Source: Streptomyces sp. D2-8 (lineage in GTDB: Bacteria; Actinomycetota; Actinomycetes; Streptomycetales; Streptomycetaceae). Taken from it: DNA of 64,000 nucleotides. The notes under the pieces were generated by a model. It was not told where the DNA came from. It did not search any database and saw nothing but the letters and a program-made list of their open reading frames with translations. Shown here in pieces: positions 9,719 to 17,504 of this stretch. A program made the position numbers and the translations under genes. The stretch spans positions 100,330 through 164,329 of the forward strand of contig NZ_JAAHBP010000002.1 in NCBI RefSeq assembly GCF_023184515.1, given 5' to 3'. The first letter of the stretch is position 1; each line of letters begins with the position of its first letter.

Positions 9719-11044
9719 ATGAACCAGCGGCGCTCGCGCCGCCCCGCACCGCGCCCTCCGGAGGGCACCCCGGCCCCGGCGGAGCTGGCCAGAATGGCAC
9801 GCTCAGGTCTGGCCGCCGCGGCCCGCGTCGCCCGCTGGGCCGACGCCGCGCTCGGCCCCGGCCGGGACAGCGCCACCGACGACGGCAAGGCCACCCTCTC
9901 CGACGCCACCGCCGAACGGGCCGCCCGCGATCTGGGCCTGACCCCGGCTCAGGTCAGAGCCGACTGGGACACCGCCCGCCTCGCCGGCCTCGTGGAGGTG
10001 CACGGCGACAGCGCCCGCCCCGGCTGGCGGCTGCGCGCCTGGGACCGCGACGACAGCGCCGTGCTGCGCGGCTGGGTCGCGCTCTTCGACGCCTGGTCGC
10101 TCGCCCATCCGGAGCCCGCGGGCCAGGAGCCCGCCGCCGTCGCCGAGGTCGTCTCCGCCATGCCGCAGGCGCTCTCCTTCCTCCAGCTGTCCGCCGGGCC
10201 CGTCCCCGTGGAGCAGCTCCTCGACCTCCTGGAGCAGCGCGTCACCGAGCTGCGCACCGCCCGCTGCGAGATCCCCTACGGCCCCCGGCCCGAGCCGACG
10301 GCCGAACCGGAGCCCACCGACGCCCCGCTCGCCCCCCTGCTCGACTGGGCCCTGCGCGCCCTCGCCTCCGTCGGCGCCCTCACCTACGGCGACGGCCAGG
10401 CCACCCTCACCCCGCTCGGCAGCTGGGCCGTCTGGGTCAAGCTGGAGCAGATCTGCGTCGCCGCGCAGAGCCCCGCCGGGAACATCGAGCAGGCCGCCGA
10501 CGACATGCTCCGCGGCTGCGCCCAGCTGCGCCCCAACGCGGCCCGCGCCGAGTACCGCGCCTGGCTCGCCGCCCGCCCCGTCGGCAGCGCTGTCACCGAG
10601 CTCCTGGGCGCCGCCCGCGGTGAGGACGCCCTGCTGCGCGGCCTCGCCTTCGAGGCGCTGCGCGTGGTCGGCGCCCCCGCCGAGCCGGACGTCCGCGGCG
10701 TACTGGAGGAGCCCACGCTCAGGCCCTACGCGCTGCTGTGGCTGGCCGAGCACGACGGGGCCGACCCCGAGGACGCCCACGAGGTCCTCACCCGCGAGGA
10801 GGCGACCTGGCTGTGGGTGGACACCGCCGCCGCCGTCGCCGACCACGGTGAGGCGCCGCTGCTCGTCCGCCACCTGGAGTCCGCGGTTCAGCCGACCGTC
10901 CCGATGCTCCTGGACGAGGTACGCGCCGTGGGGCACCCGCGCACCGTGCAGGTCCTGGTCGCCCTCGCCGCCGCACACCCCGACCCGGCCCTGGCCAAGG
11001 CGGTGCGCCGGGCCGCCTTCCAGGTGCACACCGGCGGCAGCTAG
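9719..11044 (+). CDS. Conserved protein of unknown function
   Basis: I do not recognise this protein. From the ATG at 9719 it has 441 residues; another ATG at 9794 has a better Shine-Dalgarno (GGAG, 9 bases away), and the frame is open upstream to a TTG at 9542. After a basic, proline-rich N-terminus the protein is soluble, alpha-helical and Ala/Leu/Glu-rich. A winged-helix-like stretch (LTPAQVRADWDTARLAGLVEV) lies near 75-95. The C-terminal third (AFEALRVVGAPAEPDVR...) looks like HEAT-type helical pairs. No catalytic motif is seen. I think similar proteins are common in Streptomyces, but I know no function. Confidence 0.7.
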   Translation: MNQRRSRRPAPRPPEGTPAPAELARMARSGLAAAARVARWADAALGPGRDSATDDGKATLSDATAERAARDLGLTPAQVRADWDTARLAGLVEVHGDSARPGWRLRAWDRDDSAVLRGWVALFDAWSLAHPEPAGQEPAAVAEVVSAMPQALSFLQLSAGPVPVEQLLDLLEQRVTELRTARCEIPYGPRPEPTAEPEPTDAPLAPLLDWALRALASVGALTYGDGQATLTPLGSWAVWVKLEQICVAAQSPAGNIEQAADDMLRGCAQLRPNAARAEYRAWLAARPVGSAVTELLGAARGEDALLRGLAFEALRVVGAPAEPDVRGVLEEPTLRPYALLWLAEHDGADPEDAHEVLTREEATWLWVDTAAAVADHGEAPLLVRHLESAVQPTVPMLLDEVRAVGHPRTVQVLVALAAAHPDPALAKAVRRAAFQVHTGGS

Positions 11045-11093
11045 CCCCCGCGGTCCGCTCCGGGGCCCGCCCCGGGGGCCGCCATGGAGGGCG

Positions 11094-11507
11094 TCAGCCC
11101 GCTATCTCGGGCGCGTACGTCCCGAAGCTCCACACATTGCCCTCGAGGTCCCGGGCCATGTAGTCCCGCGAGCCGTAGTCCTGGTCCGTCGGGGGCATCA
11201 GCACCTCCACGCCGTGGTCCACGGCGCGGCGGTGGTGCCCGTCCACGTCGTCCACCACCACGTACACCCCCGTGGTGCCCGCGTCCTTCATGGCCGCGTC
11301 GAACACACCGCCGCGCCCCTTGGAGCCGACCATCACCGCGCCGTTGCCCTGTGTCAGCTCGGCGTGCATCACCGAGCCGTCCTCGCCCTCGTACACCGAC
11401 AGCTCCGTGAAACCGAAGGCCTCCGTGAGCTGCCGGATCGCCGCCTTCGCGTCCGCGTACAGCAGCGTGGGGTAGATGCTCGGCCGCCCGCCGGACGTGC
11501 CTGCCAT
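11094..11507 (-). CDS. VOC superfamily (glyoxalase/bleomycin-resistance fold) protein
   Basis: A 137-residue protein with the paired beta-alpha-beta-beta-beta modules of the vicinal oxygen chelate fold: YPTLLYADAKAAIRQLTEAFGF, the acidic HAEL strand, then VYVVVDDVDGHHRRAV and YMARDLEGNVWSFGTY. The start is set at the ATG in ATCGCC-ATGGCAGG because GAGGAA lies 9 bases upstream; an in-frame ATG at 11543 would add 12 residues. The activity cannot be told from sequence: metal-dependent isomerase, dioxygenase or ligand-binding are all possible. The gene is divergent from the ABC-F leader. Confidence 0.85.
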   Translation of the reverse strand: MAGTSGGRPSIYPTLLYADAKAAIRQLTEAFGFTELSVYEGEDGSVMHAELTQGNGAVMVGSKGRGGVFDAAMKDAGTTGVYVVVDDVDGHHRRAVDHGVEVLMPPTDQDYGSRDYMARDLEGNVWSFGTYAPEIAG

Positions 11508-11593
11508 GGCGATCACTTCCTCGTGTCCTGCTGTATGTCCCACCGCCGGGAGGAGCCGGATTCCGGCCCGCTGTTCAGTCTTTCACCGGCCAC

Positions 11594-11635
11594 TGACAAC
11601 GGCCCTCCGTCCGGTGACAACGGCCCTCCGCCCGG
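11594..11635. repeat. Two tandem 21-bp repeats between VOC and ABC-F genes
   Basis: The unit TGACAACGGCCCTCCGTCCGG is followed immediately by a copy differing at one base. It lies in the divergent upstream region of the VOC gene and the ABC-F leader. It could be a regulator site or simply slippage. Confidence 0.7.
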
Positions 11636-11685
11636 CGACGATGATCGAACACCCGCACGCAGAAAAAGTGGTTGCACGTCCCCGT

Positions 11686-11691
11686 TAGACT
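11686..11691 (+). promoter_or_regulatory. Putative -10 element for a leaderless transcript
   Basis: TAGACT is followed after six bases by the ATG of a seven-codon reading frame. That would place the transcription start at or next to the A of the ATG. No convincing -35 hexamer is visible. Confidence 0.45.
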
Positions 11692-11697
11692 GTCCCC

Positions 11698-11721
11698 ATG
11701 GCCATTCTCCTCGCGCATTAG
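11698..11721 (+). CDS. Leader peptide MAILLAH upstream of ABC-F gene (putative)
   Basis: ATG GCC ATT CTC CTC GCG CAT TAG encodes MAILLAH. It begins about where transcription should start (TAGACT at 11686-11691), so it would be leaderless. Its stop codon overlaps the first base of GACGGC (11721-11726), which can pair with GCCGTC (11740-11745). The overlapping GGCGGGA (11724-11730) can instead pair with TCCCGCC (11748-11754). A ribosome stalled or terminating here would choose between these folds. This is a plausible translation-attenuation leader for the ABC-F gene, inferred from sequence only. Confidence 0.5.
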   Translation: MAILLAH

Positions 11722-11754
11722 ACGGCGGGAACGTCCTCAGCCGTCCATCCCGCC
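11721..11754 (+). promoter_or_regulatory. Two mutually exclusive hairpins in the ABC-F leader
   Basis: Hairpin A pairs GACGGC (11721-11726) with GCCGTC (11740-11745). Hairpin B pairs GGCGGGA (11724-11730) with TCCCGCC (11748-11754). They share the bases GGC, so only one can form at a time. There is no U-run after B, so anti-RBS or Rho-type control is as likely as intrinsic termination. Confidence 0.45.
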
Positions 11755-11779
11755 CCCGTATCCGCCCTGGAGTCTGTCC

Positions 11780-13378
11780 GTGATCTCCGCCTCCGGTATC
11801 GAGCTGCGCGCCGGTGCCCGCGTCCTCATCGAAAACGCCTCGTTCCGTATCGCCAAGGGTGACCGCATCGGCCTGGTCGGCCGCAACGGCGCGGGGAAGA
11901 CCACCCTCACCAAATGCCTGGCGGGCGAGGGCATGCCGGCCGGCGGCGCCATCACCCGCTCCGGCGAGGTCGGCTACCTCCCGCAGGACCCCCGCACCGG
12001 CGACCTCGGCATCCTCGCCCGGGACCGCATCCTGTCCGCGCGCGGTCTGGACGTACTGATCCGCAAGATGCGCGACAACGAACAGCGCATCGCCACCGGC
12101 CAGGGCTCCACCCGCGAGAAGGCCCTCAAGCAGTACGAGCGCCAGGAGACGGAGTTCCTCACCAAGGGCGGATACGCCGCCGAGGCCGAGGCCGCCACCA
12201 TCGCCGCCGCGCTCAACCTGCCCGACCGGGTCCTCGGCCAGCCGCTGCACACCCTCTCCGGTGGTCAGCGCCGCCGCATCGAGCTCGCCCGCATCCTGTT
12301 CTCCGACGCGGACACCCTGCTGCTCGACGAGCCCACGAACCACCTCGACGCCGACTCGATCGTCTGGCTGCGCGACTACCTGAAGACCTACCGCGGCGGC
12401 TTCATCGTGATCTCCCACGACGTCGACCTGGTCGAGACGGTCGTCAACAAGGTGTTCTACCTGGACGCCAACCGCGCCCAGATCGACATCTACAACATGG
12501 GCTGGAAGCTCTACCAGCAGCAGCGCGAGGCCGACGAGAAGCGCCGCAAGCGCGAGCGGCAGAACGCCGAGAAGAAGGCCTCCGCGCTGCATTCGCAGGC
12601 CGACAAGATGCGGGCCAAGGCCACCAAGACCGTCGCCGCGCAGAACATGGCCCGCCGGGCGGACAAGCTGCTGGCCGGCCTGGAGGCCGAGCGGAAGTCC
12701 GACAAGGTCGCCAAGCTGCGCTTCCCCGAGCCCTCCCCGTGCGGCAAGACCCCGCTCATGGCCGAGGGCCTGTCGAAGTCCTACGGCTCGCTGGAGATCT
12801 TCACCGACGTCGACCTGGCCATCGACAAGGGCTCGCGCGTCGTCATCCTCGGCCTCAACGGCGCCGGCAAGACGACCCTGCTCCGTCTGCTCGGCGGGGC
12901 GGAGCAGCCCGACACCGGCAAGGTCATCGAGGGTCACGGCCTCAAGCTCGGCTACTACGCGCAGGAGCACGAGACCCTCGACCCGGAGCGCACGGTCCTG
13001 GAGAACATGCGCTCGGCCGCCCCCGACCTGGACCTGGTGGAGGTCCGCAAGACTCTCGGTTCGTTCCTGTTCTCCGGCGACGACGTCGACAAGCCCGCCG
13101 GGGTCCTCTCCGGCGGCGAGAAGACCCGCCTCGCCCTCGCCACCCTCGTGGTGTCCTCGGCGAACGTGCTGCTCCTCGACGAGCCGACCAACAACCTCGA
13201 CCCCGCCAGCCGCGAGGAGATCCTCGGCGCGCTGCGCACCTACAAGGGCGCGGTCGTCCTCGTCACGCACGACGAGGGCGCGGTCGAGGCGCTCCAGCCG
13301 GAGCGGATCATCCTGCTGCCCGACGGCGTCGAGGACCTGTGGGGCGCCGACTACGCGGATCTCGTCGCCCTCGCTTGA
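11780..13378 (+). CDS. ABC-F family ATP-binding protein (ribosome-associated type)
   Basis: Soluble protein with two ABC ATPase domains and no membrane part, 532 residues from GTG (GGAG seven bases upstream). Domain 1 has Walker A GRNGAGKTT (about 34-42), signature LSGGQRRR and Walker B LLLDEPTNHLD. Domain 2 has GLNGAGKTT, LSGGEKTR and LLLDEPTNNLD. A long charged linker with KRRKRERQNAEKK lies between them, the P-site tRNA-interacting motif region of ABC-F proteins. Known members act on the ribosome E site in translation control or antibiotic protection. This gene is widespread in actinomycetes, so a housekeeping translation factor is likelier than a resistance gene. Confidence 0.92.
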   Translation: MISASGIELRAGARVLIENASFRIAKGDRIGLVGRNGAGKTTLTKCLAGEGMPAGGAITRSGEVGYLPQDPRTGDLGILARDRILSARGLDVLIRKMRDNEQRIATGQGSTREKALKQYERQETEFLTKGGYAAEAEAATIAAALNLPDRVLGQPLHTLSGGQRRRIELARILFSDADTLLLDEPTNHLDADSIVWLRDYLKTYRGGFIVISHDVDLVETVVNKVFYLDANRAQIDIYNMGWKLYQQQREADEKRRKRERQNAEKKASALHSQADKMRAKATKTVAAQNMARRADKLLAGLEAERKSDKVAKLRFPEPSPCGKTPLMAEGLSKSYGSLEIFTDVDLAIDKGSRVVILGLNGAGKTTLLRLLGGAEQPDTGKVIEGHGLKLGYYAQEHETLDPERTVLENMRSAAPDLDLVEVRKTLGSFLFSGDDVDKPAGVLSGGEKTRLALATLVVSSANVLLLDEPTNNLDPASREEILGALRTYKGAVVLVTHDEGAVEALQPERIILLPDGVEDLWGADYADLVALA

Positions 13379-13444
13379 TCGAATGCGTGATCAACGGCGT
13401 ATGGATCATTCGGCCTAGCGGTGATCCATCATCTGTGTGAGATC
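13358..13444. promoter_or_regulatory. Cluster of six GATC sites upstream of gbn
   Basis: GATC occurs at 13358, 13377, 13389, 13404, 13423 and 13441, with spacings of 12-19 bases. At this GC content about one GATC per 400 bases is expected. GATC is the core of the site bound by S. coelicolor Gbn, whose likely gene lies 270 bases downstream. A further GATC lies at 13671. The remaining part of 13379-13713 shows no other gene. Confidence 0.65.
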
Positions 13445-13713
13445 TCCTCGTACCGAGGTGTGTCCTACATCGATTTCGCGGTCGAGCCCCCGATTCTTCC
13501 GGGCTCGGCCGCGCCGCCTTTCTGACCTGGCATTTTCCTCCACCATCCGTTCGGCCGTACGAAGGCCATCCTCCGGAATTTCACATTCCGCATGTGGGTG
13601 TCCGCTCCCGTCGTCACAACCTTGTCTCACGGACCTTGCCGAATGGGTGGCCATGAAGGCCCGGAGGGGTGATCATGAGGAGACCAGAGCGCACTTCCCA
13701 TGAGGAGGCACGG

Positions 13714-13932
13714 GTGGCCGAGACTCTGAAGAAGGGCAGCCGGGTGACCGGCGCCGCGCGCGACAAGCTCGCGGCAGACCTGAAGAAGAAGTACGACGCC
13801 GGTGCGAGCATCCGGGCGTTGGCCGAGGAGACCGGCCGCTCGTATGGCTTTGTGCACCGCATGCTCAGTGAGTCGGGCGTCACGCTGCGAGGGCGTGGCG
13901 GGGCGACCCGGGGCAAAAAGGCCACGGCCTGA
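13714..13932 (+). CDS. gbn: Small nucleoid-associated DNA-binding protein Gbn
   Basis: A 72-residue basic protein with a helix-turn-helix (IRALAEETGRSYGFVHRML) and a basic C-terminal tail RGRGGATRGKKATA. The start is set at GTG because GAGGAGG lies five bases upstream; an ATG at 13675, also with a Shine-Dalgarno, would add 13 residues. Sequence and context match what I recall of S. coelicolor SCO1839, the GATC-binding nucleoid-associated protein Gbn, which affects development. A hairpin terminator follows immediately. The GATC cluster at 13358-13444 suggests autoregulation. The identification is from memory of the family, not a database search. Confidence 0.82.
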   Translation: MAETLKKGSRVTGAARDKLAADLKKKYDAGASIRALAEETGRSYGFVHRMLSESGVTLRGRGGATRGKKATA

Positions 13933-13934
13933 CC

Positions 13935-13970
13935 CCGGGTGGCCCCTCGGCTTCGATGGTGGCCACCCGG
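13935..13970 (+). terminator. Terminator hairpin of gbn
   Basis: CCGGGTGGCC (13935-13944) pairs perfectly with GGCCACCCGG (13961-13970), starting three bases after the gbn stop. Confidence 0.7.
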
Positions 13971-14083
13971 TCGGTCGACTGATCGGCCGGGTGGTTACTG
14001 TGCAGTCACTTAAGCGTGGCCTGCTACGGCGGTGAAGCCGTCGTACGGGCGCGCAAGACGACCGCACACATCGGAGGCGTCCC

Positions 14084-14887
14084 ATGGCTTCGCCTGACAA
14101 GGACCTCGTTCCCGTACTCGACAAGGACGGCGTACGGCTCACCGTCGACGACGCGATCGCCACGGTGACGCTGACCAACCCGGCCAAGCGCAACGCGCAG
14201 AGCCCCGCTCTGTGGCGGGCGCTGACCGAGGCCGGGCGGCAGCTGCCGGGCTCCGTCCGCGTCGTGGTGCTGCGGGCCGAGGGCAAGTCCTTCTCGGCCG
14301 GGCTCGACCGGCAGGCGTTCACGCCCGAGGGCTTCGACGGCGAACCGTCGTTCGTCGACCTCGCGCGCGGCGCCGACGCCGAGCTGGACGCGACCATCGC
14401 CGAATACCAGGAGGCGTTCACCTGGTGGCGGCGCAGCGACATCGTCTCCGTCGCCGCTGTCCAGGGGCATGCCATCGGGGCGGGCTTCCAGCTCGCCCTC
14501 GCCTGCGACCTGCGCGTCGTCGCCGACGACGTGCAGTTCGCCATGCGCGAGACCAGCCTCGGACTCGTGCCCGACCTGACGGGCACGCATCCGCTGGTGG
14601 GACTCGTCGGATACGCCCGCGCGCTGGAGATCTGCGTGACCGGGCGCTTCGTCACGGCCCAGGAGGCCGTGAACACCGGGCTGGCGAACCTCGCCGTGCC
14701 CGCCGGCCAGCTCGACGACACCGTGCGCGACTTCGCGTCGGCCGTGCTCGCCGCGCCCCGCGACGCGGTCATCGAGACCAAGGCCCTGCTGCGCGGCGCC
14801 CAGGACCGCACGTACGAGGAGCAGCGCACGGCGGAGCGCCAGTCCCAGGCCCGCCGGCTGCGGGACCTCGCGGGCGTCGGGGACTGA
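14084..14887 (+). CDS. Enoyl-CoA hydratase/isomerase family protein
   Basis: Crotonase-fold protein of 267 residues. Visible blocks are LTNPAKRNAQSPALW, the first oxyanion-hole region KSFSAGLDR and the second AVQGHAIGAGFQLALACD. The residue after the second block region (ETSLGLVPDLTG) carries Glu in the position of one hydratase catalytic glutamate, with Asp nearby. It could act in fatty acid or amino acid breakdown, but there are no beta-oxidation partners beside it. It is a stand-alone gene; the next gene is convergent. Confidence 0.88.
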   Translation: MASPDKDLVPVLDKDGVRLTVDDAIATVTLTNPAKRNAQSPALWRALTEAGRQLPGSVRVVVLRAEGKSFSAGLDRQAFTPEGFDGEPSFVDLARGADAELDATIAEYQEAFTWWRRSDIVSVAAVQGHAIGAGFQLALACDLRVVADDVQFAMRETSLGLVPDLTGTHPLVGLVGYARALEICVTGRFVTAQEAVNTGLANLAVPAGQLDDTVRDFASAVLAAPRDAVIETKALLRGAQDRTYEEQRTAERQSQARRLRDLAGVGD

Positions 14888-14914
14888 GGACCGCCGGGCC
14901 GCCCGGGAGCGCGA

Positions 14915-15637
14915 TCAGCCGATCGCGCTCACCACGACGGCCACCGTCGGGTGATCCGGCAGCGCGCGCCTGACCGCCTTCCGGACCTCGCGGGCCACGT
15001 CCCGGGCCCGCTGGTCCGCGCCCACCGCCAGCTCCAGCCGGACATGGCGGTGCGGCAGCGCGGCGCCCTCGCGCGGGAGTTCCTCGATGTGCACGGGGTG
15101 GCCCAGCGTGCCGGTCAGATGGAGTACGCCCTGCACCCCGAGCGCGGCGGCGGCCACACGGCCCTCGTCGCCACCCCCGGCCAGGGCGGCACTCGGGGGC
15201 TCGGGAAGGCGCGCGGCGACCCCGGCTTCCCCGGGCCCCACCTCGTCCAGCAGCCCCGTCACCCGCAGGTCCACCTCCGCCACCGTCAGGCCCAGCCGCT
15301 GGGCCGCGGCGGTCGCCAGCGTCGCCCGCAACAGGGACGCCGTCGCCGGCAGGGGCTGCGAGGCCGTCGCGGCGAACTCCGCCGTCACCCGCAGCGGCCC
15401 GGGCGGCAGAGCACTCGGCGGAGCCGGTACGGCGGGCTCCGCGGTGTCCGCCGTATCGGCGACCCCCACACGGAGCGCGTCGAGGCGCACGCCCGGCGCG
15501 TCCCACGCCGCGCTCCGCAGTACCGCCTCGGCTGCCCGTTCCGCGATCCACGCGCCGTCCCGCGCGTCACCCAACGGCAGAAGCCTGCCGATTCTCAGCT
15601 GATGTCTCACTGCCTGTGTCCATCGGTCGGCCGTCAT
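14915..15637 (-). CDS. P10-like protein of the Asp23 neighbourhood
   Basis: A 240-residue protein starting MTADRWTQAVRHQLRIGRLLPLG; a GGAGGA lies just before this ATG, and an upstream in-frame ATG would add 13 residues. Streptomyces homologues are annotated as nucleopolyhedrovirus P10 family proteins, but the name carries no function. The middle is Ala/Pro-rich. The C-terminus, with VRLELAVGADQRARDVAREVRKAV, looks like the Asp23 pattern of a beta strand followed by VRDVAxxVR. It is divergent from the Asp23/AmaP operon, and an accessory role there is inference. Confidence 0.75.
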   Translation of the reverse strand: MTADRWTQAVRHQLRIGRLLPLGDARDGAWIAERAAEAVLRSAAWDAPGVRLDALRVGVADTADTAEPAVPAPPSALPPGPLRVTAEFAATASQPLPATASLLRATLATAAAQRLGLTVAEVDLRVTGLLDEVGPGEAGVAARLPEPPSAALAGGGDEGRVAAAALGVQGVLHLTGTLGHPVHIEELPREGAALPHRHVRLELAVGADQRARDVAREVRKAVRRALPDHPTVAVVVSAIG

Positions 15638-15720
15638 TCCTCCAGCCTGCCGCATCAGAGGCGCGCTTCCACGCAACCGTGCTTACGGTGGTCCAAGGAC
15701 GACGAAAAGGACGTACGGCG

Positions 15721-16194
15721 ATGACTGACATGACCGAGAACCGGGGCGGGGAGACCGAGACCGCGGCGGTACGCAGGAGCCCGTTGGCCAAGCACAGCGG
15801 CGGAGACGCCGGTTCCCGCGGGCGGACGACAATCGCGGACGGCGTCGTGGAGAAGATCGCCGGCCTCGCCGCACGCGACGTCGACGGCGTGCACGCCATG
15901 GGCAGCGGCCTGTCCCGCACGTTCGGAGCAGTGCGCGACCGCGTGCCCGGAGGAACCAAGTCGGTGTCGCGCGGTGTGAAGGCCGAGGTCGGCGAAGTGC
16001 AGGCGGCCCTCGACCTGGAGATCGTGGTCGAGTACGGCGTGTCGATCTCCGATGTGGCCCGCGACGTACGGGAGAACGTCATCACCGCCGTGGAGCGGAT
16101 GACCGGCCTGGAGGTCGTCGAGGTCAACATCGCGGTGAGCGACGTGAAGCTGCCGGACGAGGAGGAAGAGGAACCGGAGCGCCGAATCCAGTGA
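15721..16194 (+). CDS. Asp23/Gls24 family envelope stress response protein (first copy)
   Basis: A 157-residue protein with the Asp23 (DUF322) domain at about 35-150: GRTTIADGVVEKIAGLAARDVDG, then the strand ALDLEIVVEYGVSISDVARDVRENV and a C-terminal VVEVNIAVSDV, ending in an acidic tail. In Staphylococcus aureus, Asp23 lies beneath the membrane, tethered by AmaP, and responds to envelope stress. Here it opens a five-gene plus-strand run ending in amaP. AAGGA lies about 8 bases before the ATG. Confidence 0.92.
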   Translation: MTDMTENRGGETETAAVRRSPLAKHSGGDAGSRGRTTIADGVVEKIAGLAARDVDGVHAMGSGLSRTFGAVRDRVPGGTKSVSRGVKAEVGEVQAALDLEIVVEYGVSISDVARDVRENVITAVERMTGLEVVEVNIAVSDVKLPDEEEEEPERRIQ

Positions 16195-16243
16195 GGCATG
16201 GGCCAATGGACATCGACACAGCGGCTGAGGAGCTGAGGAGCGC

Positions 16244-16432
16244 ATGAGCATGGCCGTGGTCGGCATGATCGCCGGCATGGCGCTGGCCTTCGCCGGATAT
16301 TTCGGCGGATTCGGTGCCTTCCTGCTGGTGGCGGCACTGGGCGCCGTCGGCTTCGTCGTCGGCCGGTTCCTGGACGGGGACCTGGAGTTCGGCGACTTCT
16401 TCCGTCCTCGTGAACGTGAACGGCGGCGGTGA
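16244..16432 (+). CDS. Small membrane protein of the Asp23 operon (DUF2273-like)
   Basis: A 62-residue protein starting MSMAVVGMIAGMALAFAGYFGG with two hydrophobic helices rich in Gly/Ala and a basic tail RPRERERRR. Its size and place between two Asp23 genes match the DUF2273 proteins found in such clusters. It probably sits in the membrane and helps dock Asp23 proteins, which is inferred from neighbours. The stop overlaps the next gene's GTG. Confidence 0.82.
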   Translation: MSMAVVGMIAGMALAFAGYFGGFGAFLLVAALGAVGFVVGRFLDGDLEFGDFFRPRERERRR

Positions 16433-16812
16433 CGCCCATGAGTACGGGGGCCGGTGAGCTCGACAGACCCCTGACCGTGGTCCCGCCGGGCGAGCGCGGC
16501 GCGACCCGGATCGCCGACCGGGTCGTCGCGAAGATCGCCTCGCAGGCGGCCCGCGAGGCCGTCGGCACGCTGCCGCCCGGCGCCGACCGGCCCTCGGCGT
16601 CCGTCGTCGTCCACCACGAGGTCGCCCATGTCCGGGTCCAGCTCGAACTCGGCTACCCCTGCGACATCGGCGCCCGCTGCCGCACGGTGCGTCACCAGGT
16701 CGTCGAGCGGGTGAGCACCTTGGCGGGCATGCAGGTGCCGGAGGTCGTCGTCCAGGTGGAGCGGCTGCACCTGGTCGCGGCGCTCGGCGCGGTAAAGGGG
16801 AGGACGCAATGA
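16429..16812 (+). CDS. Asp23/Gls24 family protein (second copy)
   Basis: Up to 127 residues: a GTG overlaps the preceding stop, and an ATG nine bases later (16438) is equally possible. It carries the Asp23 pattern GATRIADRVVAKIASQAAREAVG, then HHEVAHVRVQLELGYPCDIGARCRTVRHQVVERV and VPEVVVQVERL. It is shorter than the first copy and lacks the acidic tail. The two may form mixed assemblies at the membrane. Its stop overlaps the start of the DUF6286 gene by four bases. Confidence 0.88.
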   Translation: MTPMSTGAGELDRPLTVVPPGERGATRIADRVVAKIASQAAREAVGTLPPGADRPSASVVVHHEVAHVRVQLELGYPCDIGARCRTVRHQVVERVSTLAGMQVPEVVVQVERLHLVAALGAVKGRTQ

Positions 16813-17504
16813 GCGAACCCCAGGGCACTCAGCCCCCCGAGGACAGCACGCAGCGCTTGCCCGTCCTCGACAAGCAGGAGACGGAGAACGGCAACGGACC
16901 GGACCGGTCCGATGCGTCGGCCGCCTCCGGGCCGCCGCCCGAACTCGAGGGCAAGGGGGGCCGCGAGGGCCGCTTCTGGTCGGCGCGCCGCGTCCCCGCG
17001 GGCATCGTCGCCCTGCTGCTCCTGGGCCTCGCCGGGCTGTTCCTGTACGACATCGTCTCCGTGCGCGCCGGCCGGCCCGGCATGGCCTGGCGCCGGGAAC
17101 TGGCCCGGCAGCTCGCCGAACGGCCCCTCGACGACACCTGGGTGCTCGTCGGCGCGGGGGTCGCGGCCCTCCTCGGCCTCTGGCTGCTGATCCTGGCCGT
17201 CACGCCCGGCCTGCGGGACGTGCTCCCGATGCGGCGCACGCACACCGACGTACGCGCCGGACTGCACCGGGACGCCGCCGCCACCGCGCTGCGGGACCGG
17301 GCCATGGAGGTGGCCGGCGTGCAGTCGGCACGGGCACGGGTGCGCCGACGGCGGGCCGACGTCCGCGCCGTGGCGCACTTCCGGGAACTGGACGACGTAC
17401 GAACCGATCTGGACGCCGTGCTCGCCGACGCGGTCCGCGGACTGGGGCTGTCCCGGCCGCCCTCGCTGTCGGTGCGGGTCCGGCGGCCCGGCCGGAAGGG
17501 GTGA
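16809..17504 (+). CDS. DUF6286-type membrane protein of the Asp23 operon
   Basis: A 231-residue protein. About 55 residues at the N-terminus are acidic, charged and disordered (MSEPQGTQPPEDSTQRLP...). Two membrane helices follow at about 62-82 and 118-138, then a basic cytosolic C-terminal domain with VRAGLHRDAAATALRDRAMEV and arginine-rich VRRRRADVRAVAHF. The layout resembles AmaP (two helices plus a soluble Asp23-like domain), so it may be a second anchor. The function is unknown. Both borders overlap neighbouring genes, so expression is coupled. Confidence 0.85.
   Translation: MSEPQGTQPPEDSTQRLPVLDKQETENGNGPDRSDASAASGPPPELEGKGGREGRFWSARRVPAGIVALLLLGLAGLFLYDIVSVRAGRPGMAWRRELARQLAERPLDDTWVLVGAGVAALLGLWLLILAVTPGLRDVLPMRRTHTDVRAGLHRDAAATALRDRAMEVAGVQSARARVRRRRADVRAVAHFRELDDVRTDLDAVLADAVRGLGLSRPPSLSVRVRRPGRKG

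Noticed and set aside
12511..12759. Possible antisense gene inside the ABC-F gene
   Set aside because: It is a Ser/Arg/Ala-rich shadow frame with no start signal or similarity.
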